From the NCBI GenBank assembly GCA_964034945.1, contig OZ035961.1, positions 26,327,684 through 26,391,683 on the forward strand: a DNA stretch of 64,000 nt, read 5' to 3'. Shown piece after piece: positions 33,941 to 47,479 of this stretch; positions within the stretch are counted from its first letter, which is position 1; each line of letters opens with the position of its first letter. The notes beneath the pieces were generated by a model. That model was not told where the DNA came from. It did no database searches and was given only the letters and a program-made list of their open reading frames with translations. The position numbers were made by a program, and so were the translations under genes. The DNA comes from Chrysopilus asiliformis (lineage: Eukaryota > Arthropoda > Insecta > Diptera > Rhagionidae).

Positions 33941-36540
33941 ATGGTTGAGATTCAACAAAACTTCCATACCGGCCGGTAATTCCATACCGGTCGTCAATAG
34001 TTTGCAATGAGAGATTTCTCGAAATATGTTATTTGAAAGGGTTTTGACCATAAATGTCCTTTAGAAGAAACGGCAACAATTTTTTCCTCTTGGCACCTTC
34101 GAAAAATCTTAACAAAAATCCAAACAAATACAATTTCAAAAAAATAAATCGAGTGACATTCTATATAAAACCCACTGTAACGTCAAGTTCCGTCGATGAG
34201 AAAAATAAAATTATGCAAACCAAACCGGTTTTAAATGAAATCAAATTAATTCGTTTTAAGCGATTTTATCAATTTTACAAATCAATTTTCTCCAGAGGAA
34301 TTGTTTTCAACCAAAAGAATGGAATAATATTTATTGAATCCCTTTGGATTGAATATTTATTCTTCTTGAACTTGATCTGGCCTTAATTCGATCACACACT
34401 AACAATTGAAAAAGGTTGACAAAGTACTTGGGATAAAAAATTAAGTGCCGTCATTAAACCCATTAACGACGCCGACTACCAACTTCCTTTTCCTTTCGTT
34501 AGTTTTGTTACTCTGTAGACGAATTCATGATGATTGCCGGATTCATTTGACAATGAACTACTGTTCATGCCATATATCTAATTCGAGACCATTTTTCTTG
34601 TTGGTCAATCGTCTTTTACTTTATGTATACGTACGACAATGTTTCAACTCGGTAAGGGTAAATATAAGATGACCAGTAAACATTCATCCAATAGATTGAT
34701 CCCCACAATTAACTGACCTTTTATCGTAACATGGCGAAGAAGTCATTCGGTCGAACATAACTTTTCCAGTGACACTCGGCACACATCGCCGAAAACAAAT
34801 GATTCCCGAGAACCCGATCCAATCGCAATTTATTACAGGAATAATTTTTTATTTTATGAACTCACCACCAAATTCAACAAAACTACTTGCTTGCCTGATG
34901 GTGGAAGATCGCGATCGTAAGCGCTTCGATCGCACCATATGCCGCCGTCGTTGTCGAATCCAGGAATCCAGAGTCACCCATCCAGCCAGGCAACTTCAAA
35001 GAATCGGGCAAATGTTCGAAGGAACAAAAACTCTGCCCCGCGCTCTATTCCAGATACGAGAAACAGAGAAGAAGACGATATTCTGTCTGTGGTACCCATG
35101 GGTCCCCTACTTTTAAATTTAAAACGGAAAAAAATTCTTCGAAACAAGATCGTAGCATAATTTCACATGCGAGTGTATGTTAAACATATTAGCTTCCATC
35201 TCTTTCTAACACGCGGAGAATGCATTTCGCATTCTGGATCTGTGGATCGAGAAAACATTGAAACATAAACCCTCCGATCACATGTTGAGCTTACATATGG
35301 GGGATCTCATGAACTTGTTTCTTGCCATCATTCAAAATTAATCAAATCGACCATTTGCACCGTTGGTTCGCTTCAATTACTAGCAGCCACTAATATACAT
35401 ATGAATGAGTTACAAATACATTATTTAAATTTTATCGATCAGCCATTCTCATTATGAATTGATTGTAAGATCATTAATGGAGGGTATTTATGAGGTGATA
35501 ATATCGCTTAAGCACTTTGTAGAGCCGGTTAATTGAAAAATTGATGTCGATTTTGATCGTGAGCTTTAAATGGTAATAAACATCTTATCATAGTTATAGC
35601 CGGTGGTGGTGGAACACAATTGATCATAGGTGGCCAAGGTGAGCAAAAGTATTTTAAATGCAGATAAAGTTCAGTGAGGTGCACAGATATAATTCTTGTC
35701 TGTGTGTGTGTGTATGTGTTTGCAGGCAACAGTGATAGAGAATCGATCCCCCGCGATTGAATCGATTTCATCATCATTGGATCCGATCGAAATTGTTGAA
35801 ATTCTTTTCGCCATTCTTGATTCTCTTCTTAGTTAGATCCTCAGCCCAGCTCAGACGGGTTTAGTCTTTTCACGTGAATATTTTTCAATTTTTCGATTTT
35901 TTTATTTTATTTTCCAATAACGTATGTCCGAGTGACACATTCTCATGGCTTACATATTGTGCCAAAGAACCAGTTTTCGGAGCCTTGAAATTGCTTAAGA
36001 AGGTCTAACCGTTTAGGTTTGGTCGTTTATTATTTCGTTGACTTGAATACTTGTAAAAATGCAGAAAATTAAAGACATTAAGAATTTTTCTGAAATTAAT
36101 TAACATTTATGAGATTTTTTTCATGAACTTTAAGTATTTAAAACGGCCTTAATTACACCAGGTGAATATATATAAATATTGGATGAGAATTTTTAAATGC
36201 AAAAATTTCTTTTTCGGTGCCACTATGCCTCAAGGCAGGACTGAGACTTCTTAATTTTAGATTTCGTAAAATTTATCTTATCTGCTGCCAACATATCCAG
36301 CTTAATATACGAGCCATGCTTGGATTTCAACATTTGTAAGGTTTTTTTTGCAACCCATCAATAGGCGAGGTGGTAATAGCAAATTTCTTAATCAAATATG
36401 AAACTACAGAAATGGTTGGACCTTTTAATCTATCCTTAAAACTTTCTCGTGTTTTTTTATACCACATTTAAAACCAATACCGGTCGAAAAACTCCTTTTT
36501 ACATTTAGTAAATTTAGTTAGCAAAATACAATCTACATTA
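33941..36540. other. Unassigned sequence
   Basis: Frames of up to 115 codons (34054-34386, 34769-35116) have no recognisable domain. A (GT)n run lies at about 35698-35715, and AGAATGC near 35208 faces its complement GCATTCT across five bases. There is no element boundary. Confidence 0.4.
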
Positions 36541-37132
36541 ACGAAAAATTTCAGGAACTGTTAAAGATACGTAAAAAGCGGTAAAGAAAAAAAACAGGAA
36601 ATTTTATTGTCTTTGAATTTAGTCATACGCATCTTTTCTCAAAAGCGCATAGTTTCCGAGAAACTTTCAAGAAACTTAATTTTTGTGAAGTATGTTGAGA
36701 ACTGTTTGAAAATGTAAGCATTTTTTCATAAAAGCTCATAATTTCCGAGATATTTTCAAAAAAAAACTGAAATTTCATTTTTTTCTCAAGAGCGCATAGT
36801 TTTTGAGAAATTCTCAAAGATCTGTTTTTAAAAAAATGTATGAGAGATACCCGTTATAATACCGTTACTTTTCTAAAAGTTGATACAAAACTACGTTTTT
36901 CGTAAAACTCATTTGAAAAAATTTCAAGTCGCGAACACTCACAGACAGACAGACCGACAGACAGACCGGCAGACAGACCGGCAGACAGACTGACAGACAG
37001 ATTCACGGACATTCTCATAATTTTGCCTGAAACGGATTTCGTACTGATCAGAAAGTTTCTGTCTGCCCCCGTTTTCGAGTCGGTGTCCATCATGAATACA
37101 ATACTTTCCCTCTATAGCAGAGTAAAGTAAAA
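36540..37132 (+). repeat. Interspersed repeat family C, copy 1
   Basis: Ordered blocks are CAGGAAATTTTATTGTCTTT, CAAAAGCGCATAGTTTCCGA (with degenerate repeats downstream), ACCCGTTATAATACCG, TTTCGTAAAACTCATTTGAA, a GACAGACAGACC core at about 36941-37005, CATAATTTTGCCTGAAACGG, TTCGTACTGATCAGAAAGTT and CATGAATACAATACTTTCCC. The same order occurs at 51.53-52.0 kb. No inverted termini were found, and the class is unknown. Confidence 0.83.
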
Positions 37133-38380
37133 ACTAAAGAGCGGAACCGAAAACGGGAACGAAAAAATACCCGGTTCGAAGCTATGATTTCGACAAATGG
37201 TCGTGCCAAAATTAAATCAAATTTTGGAAATCATGTTTTCCTGGGAAGGTATATGAGAAAACTTTTAAATGTTAAACTATCCAAATCAATTCATATTCTA
37301 TCATTAACAAAATATTCCGTGTATCTAATTTTTCAAAAAAAAAACCGTTTAAAGGCATAATTTTTGCACAATTGATTTAATTTGTTCACCAACACAAAAC
37401 TTGATTGCAGTAAGCTTTAAGAACTCACACAAAAAAAAATAAAGTATAATAAGAGATCATAACAAACGTAAACCCAACAATTAAAGATTGAATAAGGTTA
37501 CATTTGCAACATAATGAAGTTGTCAACTTCACTTTTCCACCATATAGATATGACGATAAACATATTGAATCGAATTGTACAGATAAACGTGTTTTCAATT
37601 AAAATTGAGTAAATCTAATGGCAAATCTACGTTTGCTGCACAGATCTATAGTATGTCAGGTGCAATATAATTCACTTATTGACTAATACAAGAGTATTCA
37701 GTGCTTGATAATTTCCATGATTGAATAACGTTGTTTCTATTAGTAACAAGTATTGATATTTAAAAAAAATCATGCCACACAAGTTGTTAATTAATTTTTT
37801 AATTCCTTGAAATGTGTCAGCGTTAGACGCTAGCGGCAAAAAATATTAAAAATATGAAAAAATAAAAAAAAAGATTTTTTTACTGGTATGCACGTAACAA
37901 ATCCATTAGAATTAGACATCTATCAATTACAAATTGCACGATTTACCATTTCAATAATATTATATTTGTGGGAAAAAATGTATTTATTGCAAGTACTTGA
38001 TTTAAATGAGGCGCTAAAATCGCAAAAGGTTTTAGTATTTCGAAATATATACATATATATAGAAATTAACTGGCATACGCGTTATTTGCATTAAACTTTT
38101 TAAGAAGGTGTTGCATATATCAAATTTCCATTTACTCAGAAGTCACGCAAATGTTAAATGATCAATTAGCTGAAAAAGGTGTACATTCGGGGTTTTACAA
38201 TACTCAATGGGGCTTTATTATACGTAATAGAATTAATTTGAAAATACATAAAACAAATTACAACAAAAATTTAAAAACAATTAAGAGATTGAAAATTTAA
38301 GAATTTTAAATATTTTAACTATTCTTTTTCTTCTCTAGGGCACTGTACAGATGCGGAGCTGGGCCTCCCCAGATGACTGA
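37133..38380. other. Unassigned sequence
   Basis: AT-rich DNA with no element or coding signal that I can support. Confidence 0.4.
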
Positions 38381-38381
38381 A

Positions 38382-38430
38382 TGAGCTGTGGGCCGATCGA
38401 GCTGTGGGCCAACCAAGCTGTGGGCCGACA
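38382..38430. repeat. 17-bp tandem repeat, three units
   Basis: The unit (G/A)AGCTGTGGGCC(G/A)A(T/C)C is repeated three times. It is GC-rich compared with its surroundings. Confidence 0.85.
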
Positions 38431-38853
38431 AATTTTCAAAAATTTCGGTAGAGACGATTTGAAGAGGTTTTTTAACCACCATTTTAGACTCTTCTCCCAT
38501 TAACAGCATTTTAAGTACAATAACGACCCCGAATTCTGTTCTACTAAATTCCTGTTTTCTGATATTTTTGCAAATATAGAAATTATTTTGTTTTGGATTT
38601 CAATACTGGATTAGGTGTTATTTCTACTATTGTTTCATGCTCAAAAAATCCATTCAAAAGTTAGAAACTTAAAATACTTCCGCAAGAAGTTCATTCAACA
38701 TCTTAAGAAATTTAACTGAACTTCAGCAGCATAAAAATTTCTGCTAAATGTTGAAATCAGGCCTAAAGAAATAAATTATGGGAAACAGCCAAAAATCAAG
38801 CGAAAATACTTGGGTGTCTATGAAATGGAAATTTGAGTTCCTGAAAATTAGTA
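38431..38853. other. Unassigned sequence
   Basis: Nothing identifiable. Confidence 0.4.
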
Positions 38854-39138
38854 TTAACCCATTAACACCCGCTTTACTCAAACGAGTACACTGGATATAT
38901 CTGTGATAATAAGTTAAAATAGCTTAACTTGGTTTTCAGGCAAAGCCAAACTGATCTGAATTTGCATTTACAAACACATCACTTTAGCTTTGCCTAAAAA
39001 TCGACTTAATTTATTTTAACTTATTCCCACAGATTTATGTACAATTTTTTTTCAGAATTTTCTTTTTATTTTTTAAGAATAAATTAGTTTTTGTGTTAAA
39101 ATTATTCCGTGGTTCTCTGATGGTCATTGATGGGTTAA
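38854..39138. mobile_element. piggyBac-like MITE 4 with internal hairpin
   Basis: TTAA at 38854-38857 is followed by CCCATTAAC. The right end ATTGATGGG precedes TTAA at 39135-39138 (8 of 9 complementary). The interior has a long imperfect hairpin: AATAAGTTAAAATAGCTTAA and TTCAGGCAAAGC on the left face their complements at about 38980-39030. It is non-coding. Confidence 0.72.
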
Positions 39139-39249
39139 GTAGTAAGGAGAAGTTGAATTCGGTACGAACTCTCATTTTACGTTACTCAATTTCTTACTTC
39201 ACCAACATTCTAATTGCTTGTTGTCACTATGCGCGCCTACACAAACCAC

Positions 39250-39420
39250 GAGTGATATTCCGTAACTTGTTTCAAGCGTTTATTTCGAGTTAGAAGAACA
39301 AGAAGTATTCGCTGTCTCTGTTTTGACCGAAATAAATGACAGAGAGAAACAGAGATAGCAAATACCACTTTTTCTTCTAACTCGAAACAAACGCTTGAAT
39401 CAAGTTACGGAATACCACTC
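39250..39420. mobile_element. 171-bp foldback MITE
   Basis: The arms are about 75 bp and begin GAGTG(A/G)TATTCCGTAACTTG. They continue TTCAAGCGTTT(A/G)TTTCGAG and TTAGAAGAA, mirrored around a short centre near 39333. The unit begins and ends with the same terminal motif. No target duplication is obvious. Confidence 0.78.
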
Positions 39421-39955
39421 CAGAGTTGCAAACCGGGTTTTTGAGATGAGCCAAAATCCACTGAACTATTAAAATTTGACTGAACCAACCCCAAATCATA
39501 ATCCGAACCACTTTGAAAAAACAGGAGTCCGAACCGAACCAAAACCAAACCTTTTTAAAAAAAGATGGCGAATCAAAAGCAGTTTTTCAAAAAAAAAATG
39601 CTGGAATTAAACCAAAAACCAGAATTATTTTAGTGCTTCCACTTGGTTAAAATTCAATTTTTTTTTTTGATCGAAAAGTTCATATTATTTTCTATTTTTG
39701 ACCAGATTTACAGTCCAGCACTTTTTTATGTTAATCTAGTACCAAAAAAAAATACTCCACAAGCCAGTCCCGGAAAAAAAGCAGAACCACTACACCATTA
39801 AAAATGCAGTAAACCAAAACTAGAACCAAATTTTTGAAATTTGAGAAACTAAAACCAGAGTCAAAACCAAATTTTAAAATTTTAGAACCGAACTAAAAAA
39901 AATTGCTCTTGAAGCAAAACCGAGCCACACTCCAAAAACTTTTGGTTTGCATCTA
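39421..39955. mobile_element. Probable hAT-like relic rich in GAACC/AAACC
   Basis: The left end CAGAGTTGCAAACC and the right end GGTTTGCATCTA are roughly complementary. The interior is dominated by CCGAACC, AAACCA and GAACCAAA words, the compositional style of the AACCGGTT hAT element at 1239-1704. The flanking 8-mers do not match, so the boundaries are tentative. Confidence 0.45.
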
Positions 39956-42437
39956 ACAACAGTTATTAACATTAATTTGCCTACCTTTCTCATTATTGGT
40001 ATTACTCAAAAAAAAATCGGTCAAATCGGAAAATATTTTTTTTTTTTTTCAAAAAAAAGAGCAAAAAAAATTTTCTTTTAATAAATCTTAAAAAAAGCTA
40101 GAAAAAATCCCCAAAATTACTACATACCGTTTTCGGTGCCCCAAAATCACATTTCCGAGTTTGCTAGGCGGCATATATAGTTCGAAACTTGAAGGTGTAT
40201 TTACGATTATACTAAACAAAAAAACGAAAAATTCACTCACGCTGTCACGTAGTGAAATTTTTTCACATAATTTTTCAACATAATTCATTTTTTAGTTCCT
40301 GCTTCATAGTATATTCTCAAACATTATTCATATTTCTGTTTTAATTTTTCTCACTTTTAAAAAAATATTCTGAAGAGAATCCCTACAAATGGTGCCACAC
40401 ATAACCCCTAATAATTTTGGCTTGTTTCGCCTTCATTATTCGGTGGATTAGTAAAAAGGATACACATGTAAGCAAGAAGCCGTTGAGGTCCCTTAGTGGT
40501 TCCCTGGATGGCACTGTGGTAACATTAACGCAACATTACATTACTAAAGGATAAACCCAGTGCTGTGCGACTAATTAAAAAAGTCCACAAAATGAGAAAA
40601 ACACCGAAACTGAATTATCACTTATTGTGTTATAAAGGCTCGAGAAAATATGGATTTTTTTTCAGAGTTTTCCACTTTTGGAACTGATGGAAGCATAAAA
40701 AATATATGAAATATAAATATAGGTGTACAGTTTCGGTATTATGTATATTCGGTGCTGGCTATCTCCTTACATGATTGTGCATATGGCATGGCTGATCTGC
40801 TATCTAGTCATGACCTAATTAAAATACATGTTTCTCATATTTTCATATGCTGCACGTTGAACATTACTATGCACAGGTCTTTTCACTTCAATACATTACC
40901 TACAATAATATGAGGGAAAACGTATATAAATGGTACGATTATAGATAGTCATATCTAGAATATCTAAATGAAATATTGTGATATAGCGCCATTGTCGCTT
41001 TTAATATTTTCAAATTAATAAACGTGCTCTGGAGGACAACATTCATTGGTGGTGCTATTCACGTGTATTGGCATCCCGTACACAGCCTAAGTATTTACGC
41101 ACGAATTTGTCAAGCTCTCTGCATATCAATGGGTGAGCATTTCCATTAGTCTAATATATAGTTAGTCCATCAAAATTGACTGTGTTACTATGGGGATAAC
41201 ATTTTTCACGGCATGGAAAATGTGGGGGGCATCCATACCCAGTTCGGTGTTTTTCTTCCCTGTCATATTTTTGACAAGCGAAAAATATGGAAATTTTTTC
41301 CTTGATAGCGTGCAGATGAAAATGTATAATGCCTGATGCCGACAGGGAAAAAAAGAAATAGAAGGTGGAGAAACTGACTATTATTACAAAAAAGGAAAAA
41401 AAAAAGTGTGGAAATCGAACAGATGGCGCAAAAACATGTGGAAATTTATAAAATGAAAGGGAGCAACAGACACAAACACACACACACACAAACGTACAAA
41501 TAAATTTATTAAAGATATTCATCCCTGTATCAGCATAAATGTCGGGACTGCATAGTGTTTACCTGGGGATGAATATTATCCCAACACAAGATGGTGAAGC
41601 CCACTTTAATTATGCGAAAAACCTATCAACAACAAATAGACAGATGGTTTATTAATTGTCTGGTCAATTTTGTGTGAAAAAAAAGATCTTTTATCGATGC
41701 GAAACTTTTTTTTTCGTATTTCAGAAATTGGCAAGTTTTAAATTTCAATAAAAATTGATAAATGCGTGTGTGTATTCGGGCAAAGCTGTGTGTGTGTGTA
41801 TAAATCGAAATATTATTTGATAACTGCATAGCTTTATTGGTAACCCAACTGTCTTGTCAATTAATTAAGATTTTGGCTTCAAGTTCATATCAATTAACAC
41901 AGAATCATTGTCTTATTGCCAGTATCTTTCCATACATCCGCCGATATTATGCAATAAGCAAACAAAAACAATTTTTTCCCATTCTTGGGGTGATCCTAAA
42001 ATATAGTTTCATGTTATAGCAATATATAAAATACTGTTTTATCCGTATTTCTCAGGAAAAAGTTCTATTTGTGAATCAGAATAAAATGTCAATTTTAAAC
42101 TCGGCTTGGATTGCCCACAATTGAATAGAAGGGTCCAGCTGTAAAAGGAGTAAGAATCTGCCAAGAAAAAAGCTTACGCGGATTTGCTCCTTTTTCACAA
42201 TTCTTTGTGTAAGGGTTAATACCGTCGACCCACTACCGCTGAACTTTTTTGGAGTAAATTCTCCAATTTTTATGAATAAAAGAAAGCAAATAAGATTGCA
42301 AGAGGTGTATCACTTGTGTATCACTTTTGTTCGAAAAAATCGGGAAATACTCATTTTTATGTTGATATGTGGCTTAATGATTCTGTGTGCTGTTAAAGGG
42401 CGGGTACATGTGCCAAGAATCGTAAAAGAAATTATTA
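39956..42437. other. Unassigned sequence with simple repeats
   Basis: A (CA)n run lies at about 41469-41491 and TGTGTG runs at about 41767-41800. The 123-codon minus-strand frame at 41151-41522 passes through the (CA)n run, is low-complexity and shows no domain. No gene is supported. Confidence 0.4.
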
Positions 42438-42643
42438 GGCCCAGTTTACACTTGTGTTTTTTTTTTTATTAAATGTCATTCAGAATTTATCACGCGATTT
42501 TTATTTATCTATCGCAAAAAAAATTCACTTAGCGTCTTTCAGGAATAAAATCCCGGGTTTTGTGTCGTAGCGTAAACGATTGTGAATTGAGTGTCTCAAA
42601 ATAAAATTAGTGGGACATATAGTGTCAGATGTAAACAGCGCAT
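42438..42643. mobile_element. Possible MITE relic with GTTTACA ends
   Basis: GGCCCAGTTTACACTTGTG on the left and CAGATGTAAACAGCGC on the right are partly complementary and enclose about 200 bp. Ends of this kind are seen on insect MITEs. No target duplication could be confirmed. Confidence 0.35.
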
Positions 42644-42708
42644 AAACAGATGTAGATGTAAACAGATGTAGATGTAAACAGATGTAGATGTAAACAGATG
42701 TAAACAGA
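42644..42708. repeat. 18-bp tandem repeat
   Basis: The unit ACAGATGTAGATGTAAAC is repeated about three and a half times, ending in a truncated ACAGATGTAAACAG. It appears to have grown from the GATGTAAACAG end of the adjacent relic. Confidence 0.88.
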
Positions 42709-43230
42709 CCGCAAATTTAAAGTTCCCTGCAACCAGCATATTCTTGATTGAACATTTAAAATATTTGATTCAAAATATAGAGTGTACACAAATTAAAAGT
42801 TTCCTCTAATTTCAAGGATTTTATAGAAAATTTTCGCAACAATTTCTATTACAATATGAATTCAATTTTCGAACAAAAAAACAAGGAGTGGTTAGAACAA
42901 AAATACGAGTGGTTAGAACAAAAATTTCGGAGTGGAAAGAACATGCAATTTTTACACAATTTTAATTCTGCAGTTAACAATTACACCTTATTCTTTATTT
43001 TGATGACCGTCATCGTCAACCATTAAAGGTATAGATTTCCACGAAAAGCTTGTTGATATGTTGATCGTCAACTTTTATTTTGAAACCATTACGTTGGCGG
43101 GTGAAATAAGAGTAGGTAATAAGAGAAAACTGGAGGACATCAGCGCGCGACTGGGATCACCGGCAAGAGACGTTGCTGCACGCCAAGGAAATTGGTAGCA
43201 ATTATTTTTTAATACCGGATTATTTTTTTT
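42709..43230. other. Unassigned sequence
   Basis: (G)AGTGGTTAGAACAAAAAT is repeated two to three times near 42886-42940. Nothing else is seen. Confidence 0.4.
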
Positions 43231-43591
43231 ATAGTTTCAGCCAGAGCTTAGTAGAAGACCCTTTAATGCCGAAGCACAGCTCAGGATGGTCGGAAGAACG
43301 AAAGGAGATATCGGTTTATGTTCTCCTTGAACTTCTGCAGATTATAGTCCGGGGGGAACACATCGGATGGTAGATAGTTCCAAAGTCTTGTTGTTCGCGG
43401 AATGAAAGAACTCCTAAACGTTACTGTACGAAAGCGGGGAAGCTCAAGGAAGAAGTCGTGCGTGCGGGCAGCTGCACGAGAGGGTCTAGGGAAAACATAC
43501 TGTAGAGGAATAAGTTGGGAAATTTCGGTGGAACATATCCCATAGAAATATCTATAAAATATGCTGAGTACCCCAAAAGAGCGACGAAACA
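43231..43591 (-). pseudogene. LINE reverse transcriptase tail, copy 2
   Basis: The minus strand reads FGVLSIFYRYFYGICSTEIS, then RPSRAAARTHDFFLELPRFR, SSFIPRTTRLWNYLPSDVFP, NLQKFKENINRYLLSFFRPS and a stop at 43281. It is an uninterrupted version of the same C-terminal tail as the 12385-13437 copy. About 115 codons survive. Homology begins abruptly near 43591, as expected for 5' truncation, so the frame's apparent upstream residues are not LINE. The 3' UTR keeps GGCATTAAAGGGTCTTC and ends near an A-rich stretch at about 43221-43231. Confidence 0.87.
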
Positions 43592-46500
43592 TGGAAAAAA
43601 TGATCAACAAATGTATTTTATTAATGTTTCTTTCAATAATTTCACAGCGGAAACTAGAAATAATGCAAGAATTTGATTTCAGTTTCACCAAATATTATAA
43701 TAATTTAAGTATAATCAAATTTACTATTTCACACAAGAATAAATACTAAGAAATATTTTTTTTCAGCTAAAATGGACCAATTTTCGAATTACCGATAAGT
43801 AAAAGCCCATACTTTTTTCTCAGCTTGTACTAAAATTAGAATCGTATTTACAAATCCATAAATTTTACTTCCGATCCTAGCGGAAAGAAGACATCTTCAT
43901 GATATACGAACAAATTGATAACAAAATTCCAAATTTGGCTCCAGATCAACTCACAAATCAACAAAAATGTACACGCTTCGCAAACATATATTATTGTATA
44001 TACTTAAAATTAACTGACTTTTCCTGAACCAAATGACCCCGAAATATGCGAAATCAATTTGTACTTTGCACTCGTATAACATCACCATCAGAGTGACAAA
44101 CTCTTCGCTTTTCGTACTTGGTAATTGAGGCAGTTAATTGAGACATTTGGTACACATATAATGAACATGTCATATATCACTTGCCTACAACACTGTAACA
44201 TACGTATAGCAAGCATAATTATGTGAAATCTCATCTATATGAAATGTACAGATATAGACTATAGATACTGTTTAAATTCTACGAATGTCAGTTGTACAAT
44301 ATTACAATTTTGAAACAAATACGCACGTATATAAATAAATGGGAATCATCTTAAACTTTGTATTTCGGATAAAAGCATATACGAACAGAACAGTCTAAAG
44401 TATACTAAGATCATTACACTTGTTCATAAATCAAATTAATTTCAATTACAAAATTGTTTGCTCATAATATTCTCTATGCTATACTAATATATGCATGTAT
44501 CTTTAATATATAATATGATTAATTACATTTTAAATATTTCTTTCATCGGGCCATTATTTTCATCATCATCATTAGACGCAATGAACCATCGAGAATCGCT
44601 TCCATTTCCTAATAGAAACATCGACGAAACGTGAAAATGTCATTTTTCTCTTTCATAAATACCTGAATTTTTAGGTGATTATTTATAATGTTCTTATCTC
44701 TCCCAAATCGTTTTCATAAATGGCATAATTTTGATATAATAAACACGTCTATTTATACATTCAGAGGACTGCCGGCCGGTTAGGGTCTGCTGCACCTTTT
44801 TTAAAACAATAAGGACTCAATTATGTAACGTTAAAAAAAGGCAAATTTCGACTGGTGCCTCAAATTTCTTGAAACTTTCTCTTTTACGACTTGCCTGCTG
44901 TGCATTTTTATATCCAGAATGTTATCTTAAGGACGAGGATTTCATAAAGTTGCACCATCTCTAAAATCGGATCCTTTTCAGACATCATAGACGAGTGATT
45001 TATGCATGTTTTGAAAATATTCCTTCAGTATTTTTCGTATTTGGAACTCTTCAGGTGTTCTTCCAAGTTTCTGCAGTTAGAAATCCAACAGAACTAAAAA
45101 AAATGTCTTTGAATTCCATTTGAATAAAAATTTTCGCGTTAACCTAATTTTTCGCTTTCTAAAATTCCTTTTGAGAAGAATTTTGGGTGACAAACACGCA
45201 AATATTCAAAAAAAAAGGACCCGATTGTATCTTTTGTGAGGTATTTTATTAAAGAAACTTCTACCAGAAACATTGAAAATAGCAAAAATTTCAACCGGTG
45301 AATATTTTCAAGCGGAACTTACGTCGGTCGTACAGAATGCGATGTGGCTATAAGGAGAGACGATGTACAAAATTCATACCTCTGAAAGTTGCATGAAACC
45401 AACGAAATATAAAAAGTCTGAAAGGATTTATTCTTGGGAATGAGAATTTTGCTGTTTTACGTGTACAGTAAGAAAGCGACGTAAGAATTTTGAAACTGGT
45501 TTTCGCCCCGACTTCAGGACAAATCGAAGGTTTCTTCTTAGATGAAATACAATGTTTTACTGTTTTGTTGCTTAAGAATCTGGATATATTTTTGTTCAGA
45601 ATGCCGACGATGACGTTTTTCGTAATGAGAACGACAGCTACAATAACAACAACAACAACAACAACGACGACGATGTCGTCCTAGTCACCAATGTCGGATA
45701 TTTTTCTTTTATCGACATCGTTTGCCTCAAGTCGACATATTTGTTTTTCACTTTTTCCGACTTACATAATATTATTTCGACCAACGTACCTCAGCCATAT
45801 ACGTTAGGTGGTCTTATCAGGTTTCTGTTTGAACTCCTATCACCTGTCGGTAGTTTGGGCTCGTATAAAAGCACAAAAGTTCTTTCCCTACATGTTTTGA
45901 TATGCAAAAATGTCACTCATAACATTGCCTTTGGTGCCGTTTAAATTTCTTCGTGTATAGAAATGTCTTGTTACCCTGCATTTAACGTGGATTTTTTGTT
46001 ATTAGTAATAATTTAGCAACAATAACAGACTAGAAATTATAACAACCGATAGTGCTGGACGATAAGCGTTTTGTAGGTGACGCGCTTTGTGATTTCTTTG
46101 GTAGAGGGCAATGGGCAAAATATGATTCCTCAACAGTGGGTGATAATGCTGTATGAGCAAATCAAATTTATTCATACAACATTGCACTTCCGTTTCCTTA
46201 AAGCTTATACCTGGCGTCTATTCAGATGTAACTCTGAATGTGCTTTCGTGAGCTAAATTTATCAGTAAATATTAAATATAGATTCCTCTATTTCAAGACG
46301 ACAAATATTGAATTCGAAATTATTTTGTTTAAATTATTTATTGTTTAAATTATAATTTTTTTGAAATTTTTTTTTTGCAAAATTGTTGTTTTTGCCTAAA
46401 TTGATGAACTGTTTAAGATTTCTAGGAAATAAAAAAAGATATATTTAATTATTTTGTGTTTAACCATTGAATCATTTCTGACTCATGGTTTTTACGTGAC

Positions 46501-46870
46501 TTTCTAGAATTGAATTCTAGAAAAAAAATCTTTTGTAATTTACCGATCCTTGATAGAACCGAGGACAGGAAGTGTTCATTTTTGTTCATTCATTTATATA
46601 CTCTATATTCAGGTTCTAATCTATAGAGGCATATTAGATAAAAGGTTTTTCCGAAGTTTAGAGAAAGAAAATTACAGTAGGTTACCAAAAACAGTAATTT
46701 GGGAGATTTTTTTTTTTATTTGAGAGAGAAACTTTTTTTTAAAACCATACGCATTAAATGAAGATAATTATCTCGTCAAAGTATTATTTTTCACTTGGCC
46801 AAAACCAGGTTTTCAAATAATTTTCAATCCAAAAAAAATTATTTCCACCAGTTTTGTTATCCACTGTGTG
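43592..46870. other. Unassigned sequence with an (ACA)n run
   Basis: About 3.3 kb without a recognisable gene. (ACA)n and (CGA)n runs lie at about 45644-45673 and give a poly-Thr frame at 45490-45684 that is not a gene. TATAAAAG at about 45865 could be a TATA element, but nothing supports a transcript. Confidence 0.4.
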
Positions 46871-46986
46871 TTGCAGGTAATCCTGTCTCTAGCTCAGTCC
46901 CTTCGAAAGTTATGATGTTCATTATTATAAGAAATTCCAAAGCAAAAAATGGAAGAAAAAGATCCTGTTTTAATAATTCTAAAAAT
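46870..46986 (-). repeat. Family A fragment (reverse)
   Basis: CTGTCTCTAGCTCAGTCCCT and TTCGAAAGTTATGATGTTC are the complement of the GATTGAGCTAGAGAC and CATAACTTTCGAAAGG blocks of family A. The fragment is cut short by the MITE that begins at about 46989. Confidence 0.6.
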
Positions 46987-47479
46987 ATTAGGGCTATTCA
47001 CTTTTTATCGTAGTTGATCGTAAACTCGTAGAATCGTAAATAAAATCGTAGTTTTTTGACAGTTCTCCATACCAATTTTTTTACGACGAAAACTACAATC
47101 TACCAACCCCTGAAGGTATGGTAAAATCGTAGTTTTTGTAGTACTTCTAATAAAGTGAGGTTAACCCATTAAGACCTACTCATAGATCCCGTCGTACGAT
47201 TTTGTTGAAATTTTATCCGAATAGCCTTATGGGGTATAGAAGTTGCCCTGCAAAATTTTAGACTTGTACCTGTTGACACACCTGAGATTTGGAATGGGTA
47301 TTTAAATACCCAACAGGCTTTAACTGGGTCCAAGTTTACATTAAAATTCATTATGATGGATACTCGCTACTCGGGTCCAGTTATAATTATAACAGGAATG
47401 TGTATGATTGTTTGCTTGCGAGTGTGGCTCGGACCAGCTGTTATTGTTAAAGTTTTGTCATTTTGTTGTCAACTCTTGG

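Noticed and set aside
34769..35116. 115-codon open frame
   Set aside because: There is no domain, signal or repeat structure, and an overlapping frame at 34939-35160 is equally open.
41461..41495. CRISPR-like or satellite array
   Set aside because: It is a plain (CA)n microsatellite. No array in the window has the repeat-spacer pattern of CRISPR, and the DNA is eukaryotic in character.
41151..41522. 123-codon minus-strand frame with a hydrophobic start
   Set aside because: Its Cys-Val run comes from a (CA)n microsatellite, and the rest is low-complexity Phe/Ser.
43173..43373. 66-codon plus-strand frame
   Set aside because: It is antisense to the LINE copy at 43231-43591.
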